Shown here one piece after another: positions 1 through 8,502 of a DNA stretch of 64,000 nt. The position numbers and the translations under genes were made by a program. Source of the stretch: CAXXOK01 sp963664595 (GTDB taxonomy: Bacteria; Bacillota; Clostridia; Christensenellales; Aristaeellaceae); assembly GCA_963664595.2 (NCBI GenBank), contig CAXXOK010000010.1, positions 1,054,001-1,118,000 of the forward strand. The letters are read 5' to 3'. Numbering within the stretch: the stretch's first letter is position 1; every line of letters begins with the position of its first letter. The notes under the pieces were generated by a model that was given only the letters and a program-made list of their open reading frames with translations, searched no databases and had not been told where the DNA came from.

Positions 1-972
1 CGCGGCATGTTCAACGGTGACAGAGCCCGAAAAAAAACACTGGTGGATTACGGCTTCCGCCTGCCGTCCGCGTATGACAACCGTCCGCTTGTTTTTGACG
101 AGTTCCGCAAGCGGCAGAACCAAACCATCTATGTCAGCGCTACGCCTGCGGAATACGAGCAATCCATCGCCCAGAACATTGTGGAGCAGATCATCCGCCC
201 CACCGGCCTGCTGGATCCGCTGATTGTATTGCGCAAGGCTACGGGCCAGGTGGACGATCTGATCGGTGAAATCAACAAAACCGTAGCGAAGGGTGAACGC
301 ATACTGGTAACTACCCTCACCAAGCGCATGGCTGAAAGCCTGACCGATTATCTGCACAACCTGAACATCCGCGTGCGCTACCTGCACTCCGACATCCAAA
401 CCATGGAGCGTTCCGTGCTGATCCGTGATCTGCGGCTGGGTGAGTTTGACGTGCTGGTGGGCATCAACCTGCTGCGTGAAGGGCTGGATATGCCGGAGGT
501 CAGCCTCGTCGCCATACTGGACGCGGATAAGGAGGGCTTCCTGCGCAGTGAAACCTCGCTGATCCAGACCATCGGCCGCGCTGCCCGCAACGTGAACGGC
601 CGCGTCATCCTGTACGGCGATCAACTGACCGACAGTATGATGCGCGCCGTGAACGAAACCAACCGCCGCCGCGCCCTGCAGGAGGCATACAACAAAATGC
701 ACGGTATCACCCCGCAAAGCGTGCAGTCCACCGTGCAGGCGCTACTGCGCATTACCAATGCCTTTGCCGCCAATCCGGATGATACGATCACCGAGGAAGA
801 ACGGCAGGAGCTGCTCAAATCGCTGGAAGATCAGATGCTTTCCGCGGCCAAATCCCTCGATTTTGAAAAAGCGGCCAAGCTGCGCGACGAGCTGTTCAAT
901 TTGCAGGGGAAAAAGACAGACGTGCAAAAGCCGCAGGTACGGCGCAGGAAAACCAGACGGGCGCTGCGATAA
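1..972 (+). CDS. uvrB: UvrABC excinuclease subunit B, C-terminal part (5' end outside window)
   Basis: This is the C-terminal half of UvrB, the damage-verifying helicase-like subunit of nucleotide excision repair. The reading frame is open from base 1, so the true start lies upstream. The visible part holds the second helicase domain, with the motifs VSATPAEYE, GINLLREGLDMPEVSLV, ILDADKEGFLRS and QTIGRAARN, which are characteristic of UvrB. It ends with the UVR coiled-coil motif (LEDQMLSAAKSLDFEKAAKLRDEL) that contacts UvrC. The tail after the UVR motif is short and very basic. A strong hairpin terminator follows within 25 bases, so this gene ends its transcription unit. The identification is secure from the motifs; only the missing N-terminus cannot be assessed. 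Confidence 0.97.
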   Translation, partial: RGMFNGDRARKKTLVDYGFRLPSAYDNRPLVFDEFRKRQNQTIYVSATPAEYEQSIAQNIVEQIIRPTGLLDPLIVLRKATGQVDDLIGEINKTVAKGERILVTTLTKRMAESLTDYLHNLNIRVRYLHSDIQTMERSVLIRDLRLGEFDVLVGINLLREGLDMPEVSLVAILDADKEGFLRSETSLIQTIGRAARNVNGRVILYGDQLTDSMMRAVNETNRRRALQEAYNKMHGITPQSVQSTVQALLRITNAFAANPDDTITEEERQELLKSLEDQMLSAAKSLDFEKAAKLRDELFNLQGKKTDVQKPQVRRRKTRRALR

Positions 973-995
973 GGATTCTGTAATCATACTTATAC

Positions 996-1026
996 AAAGA
1001 AGCCACCCCACCGGGGTGGTTTCTTT
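996..1026 (+). terminator. Rho-independent terminator after uvrB
   Basis: A 14-bp stem (996-1009 against 1013-1026, one G-U pair) closes a three-base ACC loop and ends in a T-rich 3' arm. It sits 24 bases after the uvrB stop. The 5' arm is A-rich, so it may also stop transcription arriving on the minus strand from the GNAT gene. Confidence 0.85.
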
Positions 1027-1069
1027 GCTATATTGATATCCGCTTGATACACAGAGCTATAAGGATACT

Positions 1070-1602
1070 CTACACGCTGCATTCCAGCTGGCAGTCGCAA
1101 GGCTCCAGCCGCACATGCTCCCGGTTATACTCCTCCGCCTCCACACAGCCCATCGCCCGGTAAAACGCCTGGCTTTCCACGGCGGAGTGAGCGGATATAT
1201 AGAGCTTTTCGCCCCATGCGCCTTCGCCCATTGCTTGGCCATGCCAAACAGCGCGCTTCCGATTCCGCAGCCGCGCATCTCTTGCGACACATGGAGAGAC
1301 GGAATATCCAAATACTCGCCATGCTGACCGAACAGTGTTGGCAATACAGCCGCGAAGTCTTTGAGCTGATCGCCGCAAAACGCCGCTATCACAGCGCCTC
1401 CTTGATTGCACGTATCAATCAAGTCCGTTACAAGCTTCCCGTATTCCGCTGCCGACCAGTCGTCTACGAAGGCAATGTCCTGAATCGTCCACTTTCCGTC
1501 CTGCTTGCGCCAGCACCGGGTTACGGTCTGGCAGCGTTGGAAATGGTTGAACAGCGCGGCGGAGATATCTTCCGACTGCAGCAAAGCGTACCGGATGTCC
1601 AT
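1070..1602 (-). pseudogene. GNAT-family N-acetyltransferase, frameshifted
   Basis: The first 130 or so residues from 1602 give a GNAT acetyltransferase, including the acetyl-CoA loop region LHVSQEMRGCGIGSALFGMAKQWAKAHGAK. The frame then turns into nonsense. The expected C-terminus (KLYISAHSAVESQAFYRAMG, then CVEAEEYN and a DCQLEC ending) continues in another frame and stops at 1070. The switch lies at a run of four T on the plus strand, 1206-1209; one more base would restore a single frame of about 177 codons. The start ATG shares its A with the stop of citrate synthase, so the genes look translationally coupled. This is either a recent frameshift mutation or a homopolymer sequencing error. 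The acetyl acceptor is unknown. Confidence 0.75.
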
Positions 1603-2978
1603 CAGCTTTGCTTGCGTTTCTCCAGCGGTTCATACTCCCGTCTGGGGAACACAGCCATATACGCGGGGCGGATAATTTTATCCATATTGATCAGTTCTTC
1701 CATGCGGTGGGCGCTCCAGCCTACAATGCGGGCGATGGCAAAGATCGGCGTAAACATTTCCTCCGGGATGCCGAGCATGGAGTACACAAGCCCGCTGAAA
1801 AAGTCCACATTGGCGCTGACGCCCTTATAAATACGCCGTTCGCGGCTAATCACCTTCGGGGCCAGTCGCTCCACCATGGAGTACAGGGCATATTCTTCGC
1901 GGTGGCATTTTTCATTGCACAGCTGTTCCACAAACGATTTAAACACCCGCGCGCGCGGATCGCTCACGGAGTAAATCGCGTGGCCGATACCGTAGATCAG
2001 TCCCTTTTGGTCAAAGGCCTCGCGGTGCAGAAGCTTCACAAGATAAGCTTCCACCTCGTCCTCATCCTTGAGATCGGATACATTGCGCTTGAGGTCCTCC
2101 ATCATCTGCACCACCTTGATGTTCGCACCGCCGTGCTTAGGCCCTTTCAGGCTGGCAAGCGCCGCGGCGATGGCCGAATAGGTATCGGTACCCGATGAGG
2201 TAACCACGTGGGTGGTGAAGGAGGAGTTGTTGCCGCCGCCATGCTCCATGTGCAAAATGAGCGCCAGATCCAGCACACGGGCTTCCAGCTGTGTGTACTG
2301 CATATCGGGCCTGAGCATATGCAACAGGTTTTCCGCTGCGGACAGCGTGGGAACAGGCCTGTGAATGTACAGGCTTTGATCCTTTTCATAGTGATTGTAG
2401 CTGTGGTATCCGTAAACGGCCAGCATCGGGAAAACCGCAATCAGCCGCAGGCATTGGCGTAGCGTGTTGCTGATCGAAAGATCCGCCGGATTGGCATCAT
2501 AGCTGGCCAGGGTTAAAACGCTGCGGCTGAGGGAGTTCATCATATCCACGCTGGGCGCTTTCATAATCACATCGCGTACAAAGTTGGTGGGCAAAGACCG
2601 GTTGGAGGCCATCAGCTCGGTAAACTCCCGCAGTTTTTCCTTGCCGGGAAGCTCGCCAAACAGAAGCAGGTAGGTGATCTCATTAAAGCCAAAACGTGAT
2701 TCGGCAATCGTCCCGTCAACCAGGTCATTGATTTCGTACCCTCTGTACCATAGGCGGCCGTCGATCGGTATGATTTTGCCGTCCACTTCCTCACGGGCTT
2801 TGATCTCGGAAATATTCGTCAGCCCCGCCAGAACCCCTTTGCCGTTCTCATCTCGCAGGCCACGCTTGACGCCGTATTTTGAATATAGCTCTTTCTCAAT
2901 GGTGGCTCCTTCAATCAAAGCCTGTTCATTATCGTTTGCATACTGTATCAGTTGGTCAAATGGATCTCTCTTCCCCAT
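1602..2978 (-). CDS. Citrate synthase
   Basis: The 458-residue protein condenses acetyl-CoA and oxaloacetate to citrate, the entry step of the (often partial) TCA pathway that feeds glutamate synthesis in anaerobes. Family motifs are present: WYRGYEINDLV near residue 80, the substrate histidine in LHMEHGGGNNSSF, the catalytic histidine in YGIGHAIYSVSDPRA, and the catalytic aspartate in NVDFFSGLVYSMLGIP, followed by FAIARIVGWSAHRMEE. The N-terminal extension of about 40 residues is typical of the clostridial type. The start ATG follows AGGAAGTGAG. The stop overlaps the downstream GNAT start by one base. No other TCA gene is nearby. I leave the symbol empty because gltA and citZ are both used for this family. 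Confidence 0.95.
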   Translation of the reverse strand: MGKRDPFDQLIQYANDNEQALIEGATIEKELYSKYGVKRGLRDENGKGVLAGLTNISEIKAREEVDGKIIPIDGRLWYRGYEINDLVDGTIAESRFGFNEITYLLLFGELPGKEKLREFTELMASNRSLPTNFVRDVIMKAPSVDMMNSLSRSVLTLASYDANPADLSISNTLRQCLRLIAVFPMLAVYGYHSYNHYEKDQSLYIHRPVPTLSAAENLLHMLRPDMQYTQLEARVLDLALILHMEHGGGNNSSFTTHVVTSSGTDTYSAIAAALASLKGPKHGGANIKVVQMMEDLKRNVSDLKDEDEVEAYLVKLLHREAFDQKGLIYGIGHAIYSVSDPRARVFKSFVEQLCNEKCHREEYALYSMVERLAPKVISRERRIYKGVSANVDFFSGLVYSMLGIPEEMFTPIFAIARIVGWSAHRMEELINMDKIIRPAYMAVFPRREYEPLEKRKQS

Positions 2979-3163
2979 AGGCTCTCACTTCCTCTCTGTT
3001 ACGTTACACTGGGAAACGCTGAATGATATGCCTGTGCAATGCCGCGTCTGCTATCCTCCCGGTTGGGGTTGAGAAAGCCGCAACAACAGCCGACTTTCCG
3101 GATTCAACCAGCAAAAATAGAATGCGGCAGTGTGCAGGTGATTTATTCAGCGTTTATCTGGAA

Positions 3164-3216
3164 AAACGCTGATGAAAATCCGATTTGTTCACACAAACGT
3201 GCTTTCATCAGCGTTT
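3164..3216 (-). terminator. Hairpin terminator after the copper ATPase
   Basis: A perfect 14-bp inverted repeat (AAACGCTGATGAAA at 3164-3177 and its complement at 3203-3216) encloses a second small hairpin (TTTGT/ACAAA, 3184-3197). Read on the minus strand it lies 36 bases after the copper ATPase stop and ends in TTTTTC. It separates that gene from citrate synthase. Confidence 0.6.
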
Positions 3217-3251
3217 CCTCTATTAAGTATAGCGGAAGTAAACAGGGGAAG

Positions 3252-5711
3252 TCAAGAAACGGTCTTTACAGTATAGCCCGCGTCTTCGGCGGCTTTCTGC
3301 AAAACCGCGGAATCAACGTCCTGCTTTGCGGTCACCTCGGCAGTTCCCTTTTCCAGGTTTACATTGGCTTCAATCACGCCGTCCACCGCCTGCAGCGCCT
3401 TTTCCACGCGCATTTTACAATGGTTGCAGGTCATCCCCTCGATGGTCATGTTCATTTTCTTCATGTTGGTTTCCTTCCTTTCGGTACTGTGAAATCGTTT
3501 CAGCCTCAGGGCATTGGTAACTACGCTGACGGAGCTGAGGCTCATGGCTGCCGCCGCGATCATCGGGCTCAGGGTGATGCCGAAAAACGGGTATAAAAGC
3601 CCAGCCGCGATCGGAATGCCGATCACGTTGTAAATAAACGCCCAAAACAGGTTCTGCTTGATGTTGCGGATCACGGCCCGGCTCAGCCGGATCGCCTGGG
3701 GCACGCTTTGCAGCTCGCGTCCGGAAAGGATCACATCGGCAGTTTCCATGGCGATATCCGTACCTGTGCCCATCGCCAGCCCGACATCCGCCTGTTTGAG
3801 TGCCGGCGCATCGTTGATACCATCCCCCACCATCGCCACCACGCGGCCCTCCGCCTGCAGCCGTTTGACTTCGTTTGCTTTATCGGCGGGCAGTACCTCG
3901 GCCATGATGTTGTCGATACCGGCTTTACGCGCGATGGCCCCGGCGGCTTCCCGCTGGTCGCCCGTCAGCAGATAAGGCGTTACGTGCAGCGCCTTGAGCA
4001 TCGCAACGGTGCTGGCAGCGTCCGGCTTGATGGTATCAGCGACCCCGATCAGCCCAAGCAGCCTTCCGCCTTTGGCAAAGCACAGCACGGATACGCCCTG
4101 CGATCCGATTTCCTTCAGCTCCCGCTGATACGGTGCCAGCGAGATCCCGTTTTCCTCCATCCAGGCGGGTTTGCCCGCCAGCGCGGGTTCGCCGTCCAAA
4201 ACGGCGGAAAGGCCAAACCCTGCCACCGCACGGAATTGCTCCGCCTCGGCCGGTTCTATACCCTGCTGGACGCCATAGGTGACAACCGCCTTTGCCAATG
4301 GATGCTCACTGCCCGTTTCCAGCGATACAGCCGTTTGGAGAAGCTCATTTTCGGATATCCCCTGTACGGGCGTCACCCTGTGTACGGTCATCCTGCCTTC
4401 GGTCAGCGTTCCGGTTTTATCAAAAACGATGCTCTGCACCTTATGCAGTCTCTCCAGCGCTTCGCCGTTGCGAAACAGCAATCCCTGCAGCGCACCCACA
4501 CCCGTGCCCACCATAATGGCAACCGGAGTGGCCAGCCCCAACGCGCACGGGCAGGAGATCACCAGCACCGTAATGGCCGTGCTCAGGGCAAAGGAGAAGC
4601 TCTGCCCGGCGATCAGCCAAACGGCAAATGTAACCGCGGCGATCCCCATAACGATGGGTACAAACACGCCGCTGATGCGGTCGGCCAGCTTGGCAATCGG
4701 CGCTTTGCTCGCGCCCGCCTCGGATACCAGCCGGATGATTTTTTGCAGCGTGGTATCCTCCCCCACGTTTGTGGCTTCCATACGGAAGGTGGATACGGGG
4801 TTCAGGCTGCCCGCCACCAGCGTATCCCCCTTGTGCTTGTCCGCCGGAAGGCTTTCTCCCGTGATGTGGGATTGGTCCACCGTGATATCGCCCTCCAGCA
4901 GAATACCGTCTACGGGAATGCGTTCGCCGGGGCGGATGCGCAGCACGTCGCCGCGGCGAACCTGATCGATACCCACGGTCATTTCCGTTTCCTCCCGGAT
5001 CACCTGCACGGTATCGGGGGCCAGCGCCATCAGCTTGTGGATGGCCTCGGTGGTTCGTCCCTTGGCGCGGTCCTCCAGCGTGCGGCCAAGCGTGACAAGG
5101 GTTAAAATCATCACCGCGGATTCAAAGTACAGGTTCATGGCCAGCTCATGCACACGCATACCCTGCGCCATCGACATTTGCAGCAAAATGACCATGCCGT
5201 ACCCATAGGCCGCGCCGCTGCCCACGGCAATCAGGCTGTCCATATTCGGGGCCCGGCGCAGCAGCAGTTTCAGCCCCGTGATAAAGTAGGAGCGGTTGAT
5301 CATCAGCACCGGCGTTGCCAGCATAAACTGCAACAGGGCATTGGTCATCGGGTATTCGTCCATGCGTAAAAAATGCGGCATGGGCAGCCCGAGCATCTGC
5401 CCCATGCTGATGATCATCAGGGGGACTAAAAAGATAAGCGACAGCATAAAACGCGTCCATTTGCTATCTTTTTTTGTTTCTTGCGGTTTTGTCGTTTCGG
5501 ATTTCTGCGGAGACACCGCATGGTATCCCGCGTCATCCACCGCTTTGGTAATCTCCTGCTCGTGCGGCTGACCGTCTTTTGTTTGTACGCGCATAGCGCC
5601 GGACAGCAGGTCTACCTGCACATCCTCCACAAACGGCAGCCGTCGAACCGCTTTATCTACATGCGTGCTGCAAGCCGCGCACGACATTCCTTCTACTTGG
5701 TAGCGATCCAT
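3252..5711 (-). CDS. copA: Copper-translocating P1B-type ATPase with fused C-terminal CopZ-like domain
   Basis: This 819-residue membrane pump exports Cu(I). The N-terminal heavy-metal domain carries CAAC at residues 11-14. The transmembrane copper site is CPC in VISCPCALGLATP, and the catalytic motifs are TGES, DKTGTLTEG (phosphorylated aspartate), SEHPLAKAV and MVGDGINDAPALKQADVGLAMG. After the normal end of CopA (about NALRLKRFH) the frame continues into a complete second HMA domain with CNHC at 762-765. That domain has its own ATG at 3464 preceded by AGGAAGG. I start the gene at ATG 5711, eight bases after AGGAGG; the GTG at 5720 lies inside that ribosome site. A TATAAT at 5732-5737 may be its -10 element. 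Copper-responsive control is likely but no clear operator is visible. Confidence 0.93.
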   Translation of the reverse strand: MDRYQVEGMSCAACSTHVDKAVRRLPFVEDVQVDLLSGAMRVQTKDGQPHEQEITKAVDDAGYHAVSPQKSETTKPQETKKDSKWTRFMLSLIFLVPLMIISMGQMLGLPMPHFLRMDEYPMTNALLQFMLATPVLMINRSYFITGLKLLLRRAPNMDSLIAVGSGAAYGYGMVILLQMSMAQGMRVHELAMNLYFESAVMILTLVTLGRTLEDRAKGRTTEAIHKLMALAPDTVQVIREETEMTVGIDQVRRGDVLRIRPGERIPVDGILLEGDITVDQSHITGESLPADKHKGDTLVAGSLNPVSTFRMEATNVGEDTTLQKIIRLVSEAGASKAPIAKLADRISGVFVPIVMGIAAVTFAVWLIAGQSFSFALSTAITVLVISCPCALGLATPVAIMVGTGVGALQGLLFRNGEALERLHKVQSIVFDKTGTLTEGRMTVHRVTPVQGISENELLQTAVSLETGSEHPLAKAVVTYGVQQGIEPAEAEQFRAVAGFGLSAVLDGEPALAGKPAWMEENGISLAPYQRELKEIGSQGVSVLCFAKGGRLLGLIGVADTIKPDAASTVAMLKALHVTPYLLTGDQREAAGAIARKAGIDNIMAEVLPADKANEVKRLQAEGRVVAMVGDGINDAPALKQADVGLAMGTGTDIAMETADVILSGRELQSVPQAIRLSRAVIRNIKQNLFWAFIYNVIGIPIAAGLLYPFFGITLSPMIAAAAMSLSSVSVVTNALRLKRFHSTERKETNMKKMNMTIEGMTCNHCKMRVEKALQAVDGVIEANVNLEKGTAEVTAKQDVDSAVLQKAAEDAGYTVKTVS

Positions 5712-5824
5712 AGGATACACCTCCTGATCCCATTATACCCAATATAGTCAAATTTAAAACAAGCAGGAGATTGCAAAGCCTTGGGCGAAGAACAATAGCA
5801 TTCTAGAGATATGGAAGTGAACGC

Positions 5825-6364
5825 ATGTCAGAAATCTGGGATTTGTACCGGACATTTTTTTTCATCGGAAGCATCACCTTCGGCGGCGGGTACGCCATTC
5901 TTCCGATCTTAATCCGGGAAATCGTTGAAAAACGAAAATGGCTCAGCGAGGATGAACTACTGGATTACTTCGCCGTCAGCCAGGGCACGCCGGGCATTGT
6001 ATGCATCAATATCGCAACCTTTGTGGGATACCGAAAAAAAGGCTTCTGGGGCGCTTTGTTCTGCACGCTGGGCGTTCTTTCGCCTTCGCTGATTCTGATC
6101 TCACTGATCGCAACGGTATTGCAGAGCTTTGAAAGCATCGTGTGGGTTCGGCACGCATTTGCGGGCATCCGCATCGCGGTCAGCGCGCTGATAGCCTCCA
6201 CGGTATGGAATTTAGCTATGAAAAACGCGAATACCTGGCTGAAAGCCTGTATCGCCGTAACCTCCTTTGTGACCGTCGCCTTGCTGCAGATATCCCCCAT
6301 CTATGTCACTATCGTGTTTGCGGTATTCGGCGCATTCTTTTTTGGCAGGAGGAAGCAGGCATGA
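5825..6364 (+). CDS. Chromate transporter family protein, first half (CHR domain)
   Basis: The 179-residue membrane protein is one CHR domain, with the signatures FGGGYAILP near residue 20 and SQGTPGIVCINIATFVGYRKKGFWGAL near residue 52, then several hydrophobic helices. Short-chain CHR proteins work as pairs encoded by adjacent genes. The next gene supplies the second half and overlaps by ATGA. The family includes chromate exporters, but in anaerobes the physiological anion is usually unknown, so I infer anion transport only. The start ATG follows GGAAGTGA. The copper ATPase lies divergently upstream, which may make a small metal and oxyanion stress locus, though that is only suggested by position. 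Confidence 0.88.
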   Translation: MSEIWDLYRTFFFIGSITFGGGYAILPILIREIVEKRKWLSEDELLDYFAVSQGTPGIVCINIATFVGYRKKGFWGALFCTLGVLSPSLILISLIATVLQSFESIVWVRHAFAGIRIAVSALIASTVWNLAMKNANTWLKACIAVTSFVTVALLQISPIYVTIVFAVFGAFFFGRRKQA

Positions 6365-6918
6365 TCTATTTTCAACTGGCGTTTGAGTTTTTCAAGGCGG
6401 GCCTGTTTGCTGTGGGCGGCGGCCTGGCCACATTGCCCTTCCTGATGCAGATTTCCATGAAATACCCGCAGTGGTATTCCATTGACGAGCTGATGCAGAT
6501 GGTGGCAATTTCCGAATCCACCCCCGGCGCAATCGGCATGAATATGGCAACCTATGTCGGCTTCCATGTGGCGGGCATCATGGGCGCGCTTGTGGCGACT
6601 CTGTCGCTGGCGATGCCGGCGTTTATCATCATCATTATCGTGTACCGCGTGCTGGACCGCTACAAAACCAACCGACTGATTGTAGGCGGGCTGGAAGCGC
6701 TGCGCGCGGCGGTGACAGGCTTGATTGCAGCCGCCGGATTTATCGTTTTGAAGTCCATCCTGTTTGCCACTGTGGACGCGGTTTCTGTCTTCCAGTGGCT
6801 GCCCATGCTCCTGTTCCTTATCCTGCTTGGCCTGCTGCGCGTGAAGGCCCTCAGCCGCATTCATCCGGTTGTGTATATCGCCGTGGGCGCTATACTGGGC
6901 ATTGCGCTAAAGCTGTAG
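6361..6918 (+). CDS. Chromate transporter family protein, second half (CHR domain)
   Basis: This 185-residue protein is the partner of the preceding CHR protein. It shows FAVGGGLATLPFLMQIS near the start and SESTPGAIGMNMATYVGFHVAGIMGAL near residue 55, then four or five hydrophobic segments ending at VVYIAVGAILGIALKL. The start is ATG 6361, overlapping the upstream stop by four bases (ATGA). An open frame extends further upstream in this phase but only as a shadow of the first gene. The pair presumably forms an antiparallel two-subunit transporter; the substrate is not determined by sequence. Confidence 0.88.
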   Translation: MIYFQLAFEFFKAGLFAVGGGLATLPFLMQISMKYPQWYSIDELMQMVAISESTPGAIGMNMATYVGFHVAGIMGALVATLSLAMPAFIIIIIVYRVLDRYKTNRLIVGGLEALRAAVTGLIAAAGFIVLKSILFATVDAVSVFQWLPMLLFLILLGLLRVKALSRIHPVVYIAVGAILGIALKL

Positions 6919-6945
6919 CCATCCCCTCCTGGGCCCTCTGTTTTC

Positions 6946-6974
6946 TTGACTTCACCTACCTGTTATGCTATTCT
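6946..6974 (+). promoter_or_regulatory. Sigma-A type promoter of the polysaccharide cluster
   Basis: TTGACT at 6946-6951 and TATTCT at 6969-6974 are 17 bases apart. They lie in the gap after the chromate transporter pair and upstream of the sugar transferase start at 7070. Confidence 0.6.
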
Positions 6975-7069
6975 CTTATGTGGCTGTTTCAGACGGTCAC
7001 TTTGTACAAACGTGCTTGAACCCTGCATTATCCTATGGTGCGGGGTATGGTTTTGCAGCGGAGGCAAAC

Positions 7070-8473
7070 ATGAAGCAACGGTATTTCAAGTCCCAATTGC
7101 TTACGGCTACTTTTCAAGCTGCGCTTTACCTGTTTGTGTTTATGACCTTCTTTCTCCTCCTTTCCGTTACCAACCCGCAGATCCTGAACTATAGCCGTAC
7201 CGCTGCCATCACCATGGCCACGTTTACCATCGTGCTGATCATCCTGACCAACGTTTACGGCGGATTCCGCCTGGGCATCATCAAACCCCGCTCAGTATTT
7301 TTTTCCATTTTGGTCACCGTTATCCTGACGGATGTCTTAACGTATATTCAGCTCCAGATCATGAACGTGAACCCCGCCAATAATCCGCACCTGATTCTGT
7401 TCGGTGAGGATTTTTTGCTGTTGTGCTGCATTCTGTTCATCCAGGCCGGCTTCATCTTTTTGTTCGTCAAGCTGGGACATAACATCTATTTTAAGATCAA
7501 TCCCCGGGAACGCTGCTGCATCATCGCCTCTTCGCAGGAGCAGGCGGATCACATTGCGGAAAAGATCGGCTCCTTCTCTCAGAAGTATAAGCTGTGCGAT
7601 GTGCTGCATTACAACTGCGACGATCTGAACGAAACCATTCTGGACCACGATACCGTGTTTCTTTCGGGAATCCCCGATACCGAGGAAGCGAAAATCGAGG
7701 CATTTTGCTACAAGCACGGCAAATCCATGTATCTGCTGGCAGAGCTGGAGGATGTAATCATCTCCACGTCCTCCCAGATTGTGATCGATGATACGCCGTT
7801 TCTGTATACCCACCGCGTGGAGCCTACGCTGATTCAACAGTTTACGAAGCGTTTGATTGATATCGTGATCTCCTCCATCGGCATTGTGGTGTTCAGTCCG
7901 CTGATGCTGGCCGCTGCCATCAGCATTAAGTGCACCAGCAAGGGGCCTGTATTTTTCCGGCAGGAACGCGCCACGCTCAACGGCAAGGTGTTCCGGATCA
8001 TCAAGTTCCGCACGATGTACGACCAGGATAAAAACTGCGTGGAAGAATCCGCCTGCGAAAACGACGCCCGCATCACCCGGCCCGGCCGTTTGCTGCGCCA
8101 ATACCGCATTGATGAAATCCCACAGCTGTTCAACGTGTTCGTCGGCGATATGAGCGTGGTGGGTCCCCGCCCCGAAATGCTGGAAAACGTGGACCGCTAT
8201 ACGCGCGAGGTACCGGAGTTTGAGTATCGGAAAAAGATGAAGGCAGGCCTCACCGGCCTTGCCCAGATCGATGGAAAATATAACACCGCACCGAAAGACA
8301 AAGTTATTTTAGACCTTCTTTATATCGAACAATTCTCGCTCTCGCTGGACATCAAGCTGATGCTGCGCACCATCATGGTGTTTTTCCGCCACGACAGCAC
8401 AGAGGGCTTTACTGCGGTTCAAAAGCCGAGCCCGATGAAGATGCGTATCCGGCCGCGGAGTGTGAATGATTGA
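7070..8473 (+). CDS. Polyprenyl-phosphate sugar-phosphate transferase (initiating exopolysaccharide glycosyltransferase)
   Basis: The 467-residue membrane protein belongs to the PHPT (WbaP/CpsE-like) family, which starts surface glycan assembly by moving a sugar-1-phosphate from a UDP-sugar to undecaprenyl phosphate. The N-terminal third has four or five hydrophobic segments, followed by a nucleotide-binding-like middle region. The catalytic C-terminal part begins at RLIDIVISSIGIVVFSPLML and carries GPVFFRQERATLNGKVFRIIKFRTM and LRQYRIDEIPQLFNVFVGDMSVVGPRPE. I start at ATG 7070 because GCGGAGG lies five bases upstream; a longer frame from 6965 would run through the promoter. The next genes are a sugar nucleotidyltransferase and galE, which suggests UDP-glucose or UDP-galactose as donor. 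Confidence 0.92.
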   Translation: MKQRYFKSQLLTATFQAALYLFVFMTFFLLLSVTNPQILNYSRTAAITMATFTIVLIILTNVYGGFRLGIIKPRSVFFSILVTVILTDVLTYIQLQIMNVNPANNPHLILFGEDFLLLCCILFIQAGFIFLFVKLGHNIYFKINPRERCCIIASSQEQADHIAEKIGSFSQKYKLCDVLHYNCDDLNETILDHDTVFLSGIPDTEEAKIEAFCYKHGKSMYLLAELEDVIISTSSQIVIDDTPFLYTHRVEPTLIQQFTKRLIDIVISSIGIVVFSPLMLAAAISIKCTSKGPVFFRQERATLNGKVFRIIKFRTMYDQDKNCVEESACENDARITRPGRLLRQYRIDEIPQLFNVFVGDMSVVGPRPEMLENVDRYTREVPEFEYRKKMKAGLTGLAQIDGKYNTAPKDKVILDLLYIEQFSLSLDIKLMLRTIMVFFRHDSTEGFTAVQKPSPMKMRIRPRSVND

Positions 8474-8502
8474 GCAAATCATCTTGGATGGGAGATTGAG
8501 AC

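Noticed and set aside
5732..5762. Full promoter and copper operator upstream of copA
   Set aside because: TATAAT is clear, but the nearest -35 matches are 8 or 19 bases away and no CopY or CsoR palindrome is evident, so no separate site was annotated.
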